Of a stretch of DNA of 64,000 nucleotides, positions 18,756-27,694 are shown piece after piece. Numbering within the stretch: the first letter of the stretch is position 1; every line of letters starts with the position of its first letter. A program made the position numbers and the translations under genes. A model generated the notes under the pieces. The model was given only the letters and a program-made list of their open reading frames with translations, made no database searches and was not told where the DNA came from. Origin of the DNA: Affinundibacterium flavidum. GTDB taxonomy: Bacteria > Pseudomonadota > Gammaproteobacteria > Burkholderiales > Burkholderiaceae_D. The stretch is taken from positions 222,071 through 286,070 of the forward strand of contig NZ_JACOGA010000002.1 of the NCBI RefSeq assembly GCF_014284175.1, written 5' to 3'.

Positions 18756-20159
18756 ATGCAAAATTTTGACGACGAATCCATAGTAAGAATAGAAGACGAT
18801 TTATCCGATCAGAACGATTTAAGTCTCAAGTCTTACTTCAAATCCAATTTAACTCCCGACGATGTAGTTGCCCTCGCCCCTTTGCGGCGCGCGCAACCTA
18901 TGTTGCAGGCGTTTACCGCATTATTTCACGGTGGCATTAATAGCGTCTTGATGCGCCTGCTTGTCTTGCGCGAATTAACGGCAGATGTCGATTCACCTTC
19001 CCTCAGCCGCGCCGATATTAATGCCAAATTGGGTTATCTGGAGCCAGAAGCGCTCGAAACGGTGCTCACACGTTTGCGTAGCACGGGGCTTTTAGTGTGG
19101 GATCCTAGTCAATCGGTATATCGCATCGCACCAATGGCGCGCAATGTCTTAGCCGCGATTGAATCCTTAATCCAAGTTGAACAACAAGACGATCCTTCTG
19201 AAGTCAGCTATATGTTGACCCAAGTTGCCGGTGCACAGGCCGTCGGTGGCGTATCGGTTGAACAGTTGCACCATTTGCTCGGTCGCTTGATAGAACTGAC
19301 TGAAGAATTCTCGGATGCGATTGCCTCTGGCTCGGAATTTCAACTCCGCACAGCACAGCAAAAATGGCACACGGCTTGCGATTGGGTAGAAAAAGGTTCA
19401 CAGATTATTCACGCGATCACGAATGATAGCCGCGCCGATTCGGCGACGCATCGTGCAGCACAGGCGATTGGCCGCGCTCAGAGTGCGCTCTTGAATATGC
19501 AAGGCATGTTCTCACGCGCTTTGAATCAGATCGAACGTCAGCGCGTACATCTAGGACAATCGGGTTTATCAACGACTGATATCAAGATGTGGTTGCTGCA
19601 GCGTGAAGATTTAGCCTCGCTCGCCGATGGCGCTTTATCACATCCAGTGACGCCGCATTTCATTACGCCGTCCGAAATGATCGATGTGGCCGAAAGCGAG
19701 TTACTCAGCCATCGTAATTCCGCGGTCTTAGGTGTTTTGCCAACCGGTGAAAATGCACCATCGATTGCGAATGATAATAGCGAAGCCTTGTTAGAACTCG
19801 ATCATTGGTTAGATTTGCTCGGCAACATTGACGGTAAATCTTACGATCCAGAAACCAAAAAACATAAACCGCTACAAGATTATTTATTACCCGCCAGCTT
19901 CGCGATTGCCTCGTACCGCGCTTCGCTGTTACCGTTGATCGGTGATGCGAATGAAGCCTCATTGCAAGGTGCGACCGCTATCCTGGCGCGCTTGCCTTTG
20001 ACATTCAGCTCCAAAGACAAAATGCAGAAAGTCTCTGATCCGCATGTGGCGGCGATTTCTGTGGCTAGCCTCATACCTTTGGAGTCGCAGCAGAAGTCAC
20101 ACCAAGAAGCGCCGCAAGAACCGCCGCGAGAAACACCGCACGAAACTAAACATGAATAA
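18756..20159 (+). CDS. mksF: Condensin kleisin-like subunit (MksF type)
   Basis: 467 aa, first gene of a three-gene set ending in an SMC-like ATPase. After an acidic start, residues about 35-140 look like paired winged helices (RRAQPMLQAFTALFHGGINSVLMRLLVLREL, RADINAKLGYLEPEALETVLTRLRSTGLL). A long helical middle follows (ASGSEFQLRTAQQKWHTACDW, RAQSALLNMQGMFSRALNQIE), then a Q/P/E-rich tail. Order kleisin-like, small KITE-like, SMC with this size class is the MksFEB layout known in Pseudomonas. Such complexes load on and fold DNA. Assignment is from gene order and architecture; the protein itself is weakly conserved. Confidence 0.7.
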   Translation: MQNFDDESIVRIEDDLSDQNDLSLKSYFKSNLTPDDVVALAPLRRAQPMLQAFTALFHGGINSVLMRLLVLRELTADVDSPSLSRADINAKLGYLEPEALETVLTRLRSTGLLVWDPSQSVYRIAPMARNVLAAIESLIQVEQQDDPSEVSYMLTQVAGAQAVGGVSVEQLHHLLGRLIELTEEFSDAIASGSEFQLRTAQQKWHTACDWVEKGSQIIHAITNDSRADSATHRAAQAIGRAQSALLNMQGMFSRALNQIERQRVHLGQSGLSTTDIKMWLLQREDLASLADGALSHPVTPHFITPSEMIDVAESELLSHRNSAVLGVLPTGENAPSIANDNSEALLELDHWLDLLGNIDGKSYDPETKKHKPLQDYLLPASFAIASYRASLLPLIGDANEASLQGATAILARLPLTFSSKDKMQKVSDPHVAAISVASLIPLESQQKSHQEAPQEPPRETPHETKHE

Positions 20160-20165
20160 AACAAG

Positions 20166-20235
20166 CGTAGGGTGCGCCGTGCGCACCGACACTTTCACCA
20201 CTATAAGAAAACTGGTGCGCATGGCGCACCCTACG
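20166..20235. repeat. GTAGGGTGCGCC-family inverted repeat, copy 1
   Basis: Arms CGTAGGGTGCGCCGTGCGCA and CC... at 20166-20187 pair with the inverse at 20214-20235 (21 of 22 positions). It fills nearly the whole gap between the kleisin-like stop and the next ribosome-binding site. Related copies are at 63629-63684 and 63887-63942. Confidence 0.8.
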
Positions 20236-20252
20236 AATACCAGGAATGTGAT

Positions 20253-20969
20253 ATGACTGAAGATGCACAAATCCTTATCGCCCGTTTGTTGGCGCATCAG
20301 ACTTTACGTCGTGAAGACAAATTAGTAAAACGTGCTTTATCGGATGAGATTTTCCGTAGCGATATTGACACCCGCCTAAAAGCTTGCGGGATGAAGTTTG
20401 TTGATAACGTGTATGCCGATCATGTGACTTTGGCACTAACACGCGATAGCGAATCCAAAGTGTTCGGCACCAAAGACACCTGGCAGAATAATAATTTTGG
20501 TCTGGCACGCGATGGCGTCGCCTTGTTAGTCGTGTTGTGGTCGCTGATTATTTTGCCGAAACGTGAACGTCAGGAAGCACATCAAATGGCGCAAGAAGAT
20601 CAGAACGATATGTTCGGTAAAGAAAAACCTTTACCACGCGCTGAAGACACATCGATCGGCATTTCCTACCGCACTTTGCTCGCTGATTTCGGCGAAAAGC
20701 TAGGTAAGAAAACCCGTATGGATATGAATCTAGGTCAGCTCTCGCGTTTAGGTTTTATCGAACGCAAAATGGACCTGATCATGGAAGGCCCCTTGTTGGA
20801 TTTGCTGATGGATACCGATGCATTAAAAGACCGCATCATCAACGGCGCATTGTCGGATATTTTCCATATTCCTATGCCACGTACGCCAGCGGTGATAGAA
20901 GCTGAGCGTTTGGCGCCTGAAGAAGCTGAACGCTTAGTGGCGGAATCAGATGTCTCGAAAAATGAATAG
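20253..20969 (+). CDS. mksE: Condensin KITE-like subunit (MksE type)
   Basis: 238 aa from the ATG at 20253, which has AGGA seven bases upstream; the frame stays open 27 codons further back, but only through the repeat element, so that extension is rejected. Reads as a small winged-helix protein: EDAQILIARLLAHQTLRREDKLV at the start, DGVALLVVLWSLIILPKR in the middle, ISYRTLLADFGEKLG and LSRLGFIERKMDLIMEGPLLDLLMD later. This matches the MksE/JetB role of bridging kleisin and SMC heads. Ends in an acidic tail. Confidence 0.72.
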   Translation: MTEDAQILIARLLAHQTLRREDKLVKRALSDEIFRSDIDTRLKACGMKFVDNVYADHVTLALTRDSESKVFGTKDTWQNNNFGLARDGVALLVVLWSLIILPKRERQEAHQMAQEDQNDMFGKEKPLPRAEDTSIGISYRTLLADFGEKLGKKTRMDMNLGQLSRLGFIERKMDLIMEGPLLDLLMDTDALKDRIINGALSDIFHIPMPRTPAVIEAERLAPEEAERLVAESDVSKNE

Positions 20970-20972
20970 CAA

Positions 20973-21177
20973 AACCCCTCAACGCCGAGACGCAGAGGCG
21001 CGGAGTAAAACCTTAGAAAAGAGATTTTCTCTGTTTTCTATTTTCTCTTCACTTCCGCGTTTCGACGTTGAAGGGCTTAATAGACCATCAAAAACACTAT
21101 GCACAGCTTATCGGCACCGAGGTATAAAGTCTTTCTCTGCGCTCCTCTGCGTCTCAGCGCCTCGGCGTTGAGGGGTT
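20973..21177. repeat. 205-bp inverted-repeat element between mksE and mksB
   Basis: Begins AACCCCTCAACGCCGAG and ends with the exact inverse CTCGGCGTTGAGGGGTT; the arms continue imperfectly (GACGCAGAGGCGCGGAG against CTCCTCTGCGTCTCAGCGC). Non-coding. It starts 3 bp after the mksE stop and ends 46 bp before the SMC start. Confidence 0.8.
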
Positions 21178-21223
21178 CTAAATTGAGCTTTCCGTTGTAC
21201 AGATTTTCTAAAGAAAAATAATT

Positions 21224-24052
21224 ATGTTTCACATCAAATCACTAGAACTGGTTCACTGGGATTACTGGCAGCGGATTAAAAACATCCCACTAGACGCCAA
21301 GATTATTACGATTGCCGGTCAAAACGGTTCGGGTAAAACCACGCTGCTCGATGCCTTGCGCACTTTGTTTGGTCTGGAATGTTCTATGGGACGTTCGTAC
21401 AAACATTATGCCCGTCACTCTGGTCAGCAAACTGCGTGGATACGTGCGGTCGTCGATAACAGCGCAGTCGGGCCGCAGATTTCAAATCGTCCTTTCCGCA
21501 TGTCGGGCTTGTATGAAGATGAAGTCACGTTGTTCTGCAAAATCGAAAAAAACGGTGGTGACTGGAAGCGTCAATACTTGATGCGCAGTGGCAAAATAGA
21601 GATTGAAGAAATCCAGGAAGCCAACGATTGGCTAGGCGTAGAAACTTATCGCAAGCGTTTGTCACATGCGGGCTTGTCGTCAGCGATGGGTAAAGTGCTG
21701 GCGCTGGAACAAGGTGAAACGGATAAGCTGTGTGAATATGCGCCGCGCCAATTACTGGATTTGGTGTTTCAGGTATTCGGCGACAAAGAAGTCTTGGATG
21801 CCTACGACGATGCCAAGCGTCATCAACGCGATACAGAATCTGAATTGCAGCGTTTTGAAACGGAACTCGAAGGTGCAAAGACCAATCTGGAAGGTTTGCG
21901 TTTAAAAGTCGCCAACTTCCATCAGTGGGAAAGTCTGAACAAAGAAAAACGTGATTTGCAGGAAGAGATTTTACCGACCCTGCAATACCACGAAGATCTG
22001 GAACGCGCATCCGCCACCAGCCAGGCATTACGCGCCAGCAAACGCCATTTAAAAACGCAGGACGAAGCACTATCCGAACGTCGTCAAGCACTGGCACAGC
22101 AAGCACAAAATCACAGCGAAGCACAGCAATCCGAGGCGGCATTAGAAGCCGAAGAATCCAACTTGCGTGAAAAACTTGCGCAAGTCAATGCCAAGCTCAA
22201 ACCGCAAGAAAGCTTGCTCGAACAAAAAGCGCGTTTGCAAAAACTGGCTGCGGAAGCCGATGCCGACATCGCGAATATCGCCGATGAATTAGAGAAAAAA
22301 GAAGAGGAACTCGCACAGCAAAAACAAGAACGTGATGCTTTGAGTCAGCGTATTGCCGCCGACATGGAAACCATCTCGGCGCTGCAAGGCAAAGCTAGTT
22401 TGCCCGACCCAGAAAACGTGCGTCAAATGCGCCGCGCTTTGAATGAAGCGAATATTCCGCACAGCATGCTGCCTGAGATCGTCGAAGTCACCGACGCTAA
22501 ATGGCAAGGCGCGGTCGAAGGCGTATTACGCGGCTACACATCAGTCATCTTGCTTGATAATGCCAGCGACGCGAGTGCCGCCTATCGCATCGGTGAAAAG
22601 CAACGCTACAGCCACTTCATCGTGCCAGATCGCGTCAATGCGCCGGTAGTCAAAGACGATAGTTTATTGTCTGTCGTCAGCTTTAACGCCAAAGCACCGG
22701 CCTGGCTGATCGAACAATTAGAACGCATAGAAACCGTCGATAGCATTGATATCGGCATGAAGCTGCACAAGTCGCAAGAATGGATTACGCCCGACGCGTA
22801 TCACTTCGAGCGTCGCGGTGGCCGCTCTTTATTTGTGGAAGTATCACGCTACCGTTTTGGTAATGCTGGTCGTACCCAACGTCTGGAAGCATTACAGAAA
22901 GCCCTGCCACGTTTGCAATCGCAAGAAGATCAACTCACAATCAAGATCAGCAAACTGGCTGGCGAAATTTCTTCTTACAAAGCGCGCCTCGCCGGTGTTG
23001 ATGCGGCCAAAGAATTAAGTGCCCGTCATGCAGAATTTGAAGAAGCTTCTCGCAATACCCAGCCACTGAAGCAACAACGTATCGAAGTCGGCACCCGCCT
23101 TGGCGAGATCGCACCTTTGCTCAAAGCCGCAACTGAACAACGTACGGTCGCGCATCTGAAATGGGAGCAAGCTAAGGCCGCCATTGCCGATGCTGAGTCT
23201 CAACAACGTGTTTCAGAAAAACGCCACGCCGAAGAACGTAAAACGCAATTCGAAACTTTACGTACGATGCGTGAAACTTGGCATACGCTACCACTCAATT
23301 GGAAACGCAGTTCACATCGCAAAGAACTGGTGGCAGAACATGAAAACGTCCATCAAATTGAATTACGTTTACGCAGCCTCGGCAATAACTTAGCGCGCGA
23401 TGATTGGGAAACTGATTCCACGGTCGTCGATCAATACACGCGTTTAAATAATTTGCTGCAAAACCGTCAGGCTGAAACCGACGAACGTCGTTATCAAAAT
23501 AATCGCGCTATGGAAGCGACCGTGAATGCACGTGCGGCTTACATGGATAGATTACGCTACACGATTAAGACCTATAGCAAGAACATCAAACAACTGGGTG
23601 AGCTCGCAGGCATTGAAGTCCACACCGATCCGGTCAAACTAGAAAACGATGATGTGATGTTGTCACAAGCAGGTTTGCACGTACGCTTTAAATTCGACGG
23701 CAAAGGCCCTATCGGCATGAATGACGGTGAAGCATCCGGTGGTCAGCAGGTGATGAAGTCGCTGATTCTCTTGATCGGTTTATTGAAATCAGAAGACGGC
23801 TCAGGCGGCTTTGTGTTTATCGACGAACCCTTCGCGCATTTAGATATCCGGAATATTCAATTGGTCGGTGAGTTCTTGAAAAACACCGATGCGCAATACC
23901 TGATGACCACCCCGTTGACACATAACACCGACGTCTACGATCCTTCTGAATTGACGCTGATTACCAGCAAGAAGAAAAAAGATACGGAATGGGCGCAGCC
24001 GATTTTTGTGTTGCAACGCCGGGTGGAAAAAGTTAAGGATGTGCGAGCTTAA
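21224..24052 (+). CDS. mksB: SMC-like condensin ATPase (MksB type)
   Basis: 942 aa, shorter than canonical SMC (about 1,150-1,200). Walker A GQNGSGKT at residues 32-39; Walker B GGFVFIDEP with Asp867/Glu868 followed by FAHLD; ABC signature EASGGQQ around Ser838. Two long heptad coiled coils (roughly 240-400 and 560-720, Q/E/K/A-rich) flank a globular hinge near 410-550 (PEIVEVTDAKWQGAVEGVL, IVPDRVNAPVV). This head-coil-hinge-coil-head layout defines an SMC. The size and the partners upstream fit MksB. No nuclease gene (MksG/JetD) follows; the next gene is a cell-wall enzyme. The ribosome-binding site is weak (AAAGAA), possibly because the repeat element displaced the original leader. Confidence 0.85.
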   Translation: MFHIKSLELVHWDYWQRIKNIPLDAKIITIAGQNGSGKTTLLDALRTLFGLECSMGRSYKHYARHSGQQTAWIRAVVDNSAVGPQISNRPFRMSGLYEDEVTLFCKIEKNGGDWKRQYLMRSGKIEIEEIQEANDWLGVETYRKRLSHAGLSSAMGKVLALEQGETDKLCEYAPRQLLDLVFQVFGDKEVLDAYDDAKRHQRDTESELQRFETELEGAKTNLEGLRLKVANFHQWESLNKEKRDLQEEILPTLQYHEDLERASATSQALRASKRHLKTQDEALSERRQALAQQAQNHSEAQQSEAALEAEESNLREKLAQVNAKLKPQESLLEQKARLQKLAAEADADIANIADELEKKEEELAQQKQERDALSQRIAADMETISALQGKASLPDPENVRQMRRALNEANIPHSMLPEIVEVTDAKWQGAVEGVLRGYTSVILLDNASDASAAYRIGEKQRYSHFIVPDRVNAPVVKDDSLLSVVSFNAKAPAWLIEQLERIETVDSIDIGMKLHKSQEWITPDAYHFERRGGRSLFVEVSRYRFGNAGRTQRLEALQKALPRLQSQEDQLTIKISKLAGEISSYKARLAGVDAAKELSARHAEFEEASRNTQPLKQQRIEVGTRLGEIAPLLKAATEQRTVAHLKWEQAKAAIADAESQQRVSEKRHAEERKTQFETLRTMRETWHTLPLNWKRSSHRKELVAEHENVHQIELRLRSLGNNLARDDWETDSTVVDQYTRLNNLLQNRQAETDERRYQNNRAMEATVNARAAYMDRLRYTIKTYSKNIKQLGELAGIEVHTDPVKLENDDVMLSQAGLHVRFKFDGKGPIGMNDGEASGGQQVMKSLILLIGLLKSEDGSGGFVFIDEPFAHLDIRNIQLVGEFLKNTDAQYLMTTPLTHNTDVYDPSELTLITSKKKKDTEWAQPIFVLQRRVEKVKDVRA

Positions 24053-24093
24053 AACAGAAATGATCGCATAAATTGAGATGTAATAATTTACCA

Positions 24094-25129
24094 ATGAACA
24101 GATGGCGCCACAAATTGGAATGTATCTCTTTGAAAATTCCCACAAGATTCTTGTGGGCGATTTGCAGCATTATTTGTGCTTCATACTTACAAGCGGCCGA
24201 GATATCGAATGCCAGTAATCAGCATCATGAGGACTTTGACAACTTTCTAAAAAGAACATTTGTAGTTGCAGATGGCTTCGATGCACCTAATAAAAAGTTA
24301 AATTCAAAAGGAGTTCATGCACTGGCTCATGGTCGTGTGCACAGTTTAATTCCTGTTCCGAATTCGTCTCTATTCGATGTATTAATCGAACACAATTATT
24401 TTGAAAATAATGCGCGAAAAACGATTTATTCGCGCTATCACCAACTATACAATCTTAAACTCGCGATTGGAGAGAGCATACAACGTGGTCAACTTCTGGG
24501 GTCGGCAAGCCAAGCACTCCACGAAAATCGCGTGACTTTGCATGAACGTTTGCCAAGTTCAGACGTAATTAAAGGCATTGACATTGCGCCATTTATTGAG
24601 CGACATCAGCAATTATTTAATCCACAGTTGGAGTCAAACTTAATTCTCGTTGATCAGAATAGCTATCGTATGCGCATCATCAAAGAGGGTAAAACTTTCG
24701 CCGGTCTAGACATCAGCCTTGGACAAGCACAAGGAAAAAAACAAGTTCAGGGAGATAATAAAACACCAAAGGGCATGTATTTCATCACGCAAAAATATCG
24801 AGGTCAATTTCCTGGCAAGTTTGGTGCCTACTTTGGTGGACACTGGATAAAGATCAATTACCCTAATGCGTATGATGCAGAGTGGGGAGTTGCGCAAAAC
24901 CTGATCAGTCGCGAACAAGCTGAAAATATACGAAAAAAAATGGTTAAGCCGTTCGGCAAGCCTAGATAACACCAAACTAGGTGGTGGTATCGGCTTTCAC
25001 GGCTGGGCCTATGAATGGCCAAATAACGGCCCCCGTCATTTATCTTGGGGCTGTGTTGTGATGCATGTCGCTGATATTCAACGTTACTTCGATGAGCTTC
25101 CTAGCGGAACGATGGTCATTATTTTTTAA
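24094..25129 (+). pseudogene. L,D-transpeptidase (YkuD) with LytM-like N-domain, split by an A8 frameshift
   Basis: The first frame runs from the ATG at 24094 (signal peptide ending near YLQAAE) and stops at 24969. Residues up to about 180 resemble a degenerate LytM/M23 domain (GVHALAHGRVHSLIPVP, YSRYHQLYNLKLAIGESIQRGQLLG). Then comes a YkuD domain (NLILVDQNSYRMRIIKEGKT, QVQGDNKTPKGMYFI). Its catalytic end is in another frame: GGGIGFHGWAYEWP, then HLSWGCVVMHVADI with the active-site Ser-x-Gly-Cys, ending at 25129. Dropping one A from the run of eight at 24933-24940 joins both into one protein. So it is either a broken gene, a phase-variable or slippage-expressed gene, or a sequencing error. 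Intact, it would be a periplasmic peptidoglycan cross-linker. Confidence 0.85.
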
Positions 25130-25351
25130 TTTTTTACATTGAAGTTCTGCGATTATTTTACCGTCAAACTTTGAAAGTCTCCTGAATGGCAATGTAGTGT
25201 CTGAGAAAATATTTAAACGATAAATCATTCTTTAAGAATTGACAGCGCGGCTTGCACCTATCCCACGCTGAATCCTCAAAAGCAAACTCAACTGTATGCA
25301 GTTAAGTTGATCAAATCGAGGCAGAGATATTCAACAGATGAAAACCTTATA

Positions 25352-27478
25352 TCAAATATTTTTATCGACATCCATAACCGGCCCCAGCGTTTCCTTCAAT
25401 TGAACTTCACCCGCACTCGCCGCTTGCGCTAATTGCTCGCACAGCTCTGTATGTGTGCGTTGGCTCAATGAGATTTTTTCTACACCGACCGCGCGGTTTC
25501 GCCCTGTCGTTTTTGCTAAATAAAGTGCAGCATCTGCTAGCTGGACGCTGTCATCAAAATTAATTGATGCTTTCATTTGGCCTTTTATTGAGCCACTCAT
25601 TGGACCACTCATCTGCGCCTTCACCGAGCTATGTAGTGGCGCAAGCACATAGCCAATAGAGGCGCTTAAGGCGATCGTTTTACCGGAAAATTCTATCGGT
25701 GAATTGCGCAATTCCTCCAACACTCGACCTACCATCAGGCGCGCCTGTTCTGCATTACAACTGAAACTACAAACTAAAAATTCTTCACCGCCCCAGCGCA
25801 CGACGATGTCGCTATCTCGCATTGTCAATTTAATTCGCCGCGCAATTTCTATCAGCGCTGCATCACCGGCTGGGTGTCCATAATTATCATTAATTTTTTT
25901 AAAGTGATCCGCATCAATAATCAAGATAGCGGCAGATTGATGTTGTATCTTCTCCCAAATGGCGGCGCTGTTTTCCATCACATAACGACGATTAAATAAT
26001 TGCGTTAAAGGGTCTTGGAAGCGTTGATAGTCTAGCTCTTTGTTCTCCACTAGCAGGTCGGAATTACGCTTTCTGGCTTGCAAAAACAGGCGCGCTGACC
26101 AGGCCAAGGCCAGCAATAATAACAAGGCCAAAAATACCCAGCGTTGAATATTTAAACGACTTTTTTCAACTTCTGCCTGCAAGCTTAAGTTTTCTTTTAT
26201 GCGCTCTTCTGTCTTGAGTAATTCACGTAATTCATTGGCGGCATGTCCGCGGCTGTCCTGCTCAATCTTGGCACTTAATTCGAGCTTTTTTTCTAGTGCT
26301 GCATAGGCTTGTTTGTAATAGCCATTTTTAAAATAGGCGGTCGCCAAGTTACCATAAAAGTCCCGTATTTCTACCTGATGATCTTCCTTCTGAAAAATCT
26401 CTAAAGCTTCTGTAAATAAGGCCTGTGCATGCTCCAGATTCTTACTTTCCACCGCTAATAAAGCCGCTGTCATCTTGGCGTAGCTATTTAAGAAAACGTC
26501 CTTATGTTGTTCCGACCACTCTAACAACCGTTTTATTTCTTTATGTGCCCGCTGAAAATTCCCTTGTGCATACGCGATGTCGGCGTAATTACTCCACACG
26601 ATAGGCGGCACCGTATCTTCTTTTTGTTTAATCGCGACTAGCTCAACTTCGCGGTAAGCTTTAAGTGCGTCCTCATATCGTTTAAGCGACATCAAAATGT
26701 AAGCGCGATTTAAGAGGCCAGTCGTGTTAGACCAGGTTGGGTTAATCTCGTGATAGAGCGCTACGGCTTCTTCGATATGATTGAGCGCATCTCGTTTGTC
26801 ACCAAAATCAACCTCCACCATTGCCAGGCTACGCAAAGAGCCTGCTTGTCGAAAACGATCATTGTTAGCACGTGCAATACCTAAAGCAATTTTTGCAGCA
26901 TCAATGGCATCCCGTGCGCGTCCTTGCTTTGTGGTTAACTCTATGTACATCGTGCTGATCCAGTAACGCAGAGTTGCTGCCTGCGTAGGCTTAATCAAAT
27001 AGAAAGCACGCGCCAGATGTTGATCACGCTTTTGCGGGTCTTCTTCCGCATACATTTGACACAATTCTATGGCCGCTTGAACCGCAGGTTTCGCACTATT
27101 TTCAGGCGCTTTATTTTTCAAATTCGCTAAGGCGGTTTGAAGTGCTGCCATATCCTTCAATTGCGTCGTCAAGTAACAACGGTAAGCACTTAAGATAGCG
27201 AAATCTTTTAGTGCTGTCGCTTGGGGTTCTATCTTCTGCAATTGAGTCAGTACCTGACGATTGTCACGCCCATATTGGTTGGCGACATTCTCCATTGCCA
27301 CTTCGAAAATTGAAAATTGTTCTTTCACCGTATTGGCCATTGGCACTGCGGCCTGTGCTCGGCTTGCTGACAAAATCAACAGTATCACCAGCAGACTGCA
27401 AACAGAGGCAGCATCAAGTAACTGGCGCTTGATGCCGAACTGAACTCTGCTTTGATGTCTGGTGTTGATGAATTTCAT
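25352..27478 (-). CDS. TPR-containing membrane diguanylate cyclase (GGDEF)
   Basis: 708 aa. Signal/anchor segment near residue 25-45, then a periplasmic array of TPR-like helical pairs over about 60-430 (WSNYADIAYAQGNFQRAHKEI, YGNLATAYFKNGYYKQAYAAL). A coiled linker and one membrane helix (WVFLALLLLLALAW) follow, and then a cytoplasmic GGDEF domain with FQDPLTQLFNRRYV and active-site GGEEF at 563-567. This architecture senses something in the periplasm and makes cyclic di-GMP. An RxxD inhibitory site is not evident five residues before GGEEF (DIVVRW there). A 30-residue MSGPMSGSIKGQMKAS insertion lies inside the GGDEF domain. Single gene. Confidence 0.9.
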   Translation of the reverse strand: MKFINTRHQSRVQFGIKRQLLDAASVCSLLVILLILSASRAQAAVPMANTVKEQFSIFEVAMENVANQYGRDNRQVLTQLQKIEPQATALKDFAILSAYRCYLTTQLKDMAALQTALANLKNKAPENSAKPAVQAAIELCQMYAEEDPQKRDQHLARAFYLIKPTQAATLRYWISTMYIELTTKQGRARDAIDAAKIALGIARANNDRFRQAGSLRSLAMVEVDFGDKRDALNHIEEAVALYHEINPTWSNTTGLLNRAYILMSLKRYEDALKAYREVELVAIKQKEDTVPPIVWSNYADIAYAQGNFQRAHKEIKRLLEWSEQHKDVFLNSYAKMTAALLAVESKNLEHAQALFTEALEIFQKEDHQVEIRDFYGNLATAYFKNGYYKQAYAALEKKLELSAKIEQDSRGHAANELRELLKTEERIKENLSLQAEVEKSRLNIQRWVFLALLLLLALAWSARLFLQARKRNSDLLVENKELDYQRFQDPLTQLFNRRYVMENSAAIWEKIQHQSAAILIIDADHFKKINDNYGHPAGDAALIEIARRIKLTMRDSDIVVRWGGEEFLVCSFSCNAEQARLMVGRVLEELRNSPIEFSGKTIALSASIGYVLAPLHSSVKAQMSGPMSGSIKGQMKASINFDDSVQLADAALYLAKTTGRNRAVGVEKISLSQRTHTELCEQLAQAASAGEVQLKETLGPVMDVDKNI

Positions 27479-27694
27479 GTAGTGATCAATTTAAATTTCT
27501 TCATCGAGTTTATGCGCAGCATTTCCGCAAGGCAATACCAAATAGCTATGATTTCGACCGATCAACTTGAAATGATATGTGCCTGTTGTTTGTGGATGAA
27601 GTGACATGTCGAATTTTCACGAAATTCCCCTATAAGCGCTTGAGACTATGCAGTTAATCGGGCACAATCGGCACAACTTTTAACGAGGTAGCTC

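Noticed and set aside
20172..20252. 27-codon N-terminal extension of the MksE-like gene
   Set aside because: It is encoded entirely by the inverted-repeat element; the ATG at 20253 has a proper ribosome-binding site.
25040..25228. Minus-strand 62-codon frame
   Set aside because: Lies opposite the displaced catalytic end of the L,D-transpeptidase, which has clear family motifs.
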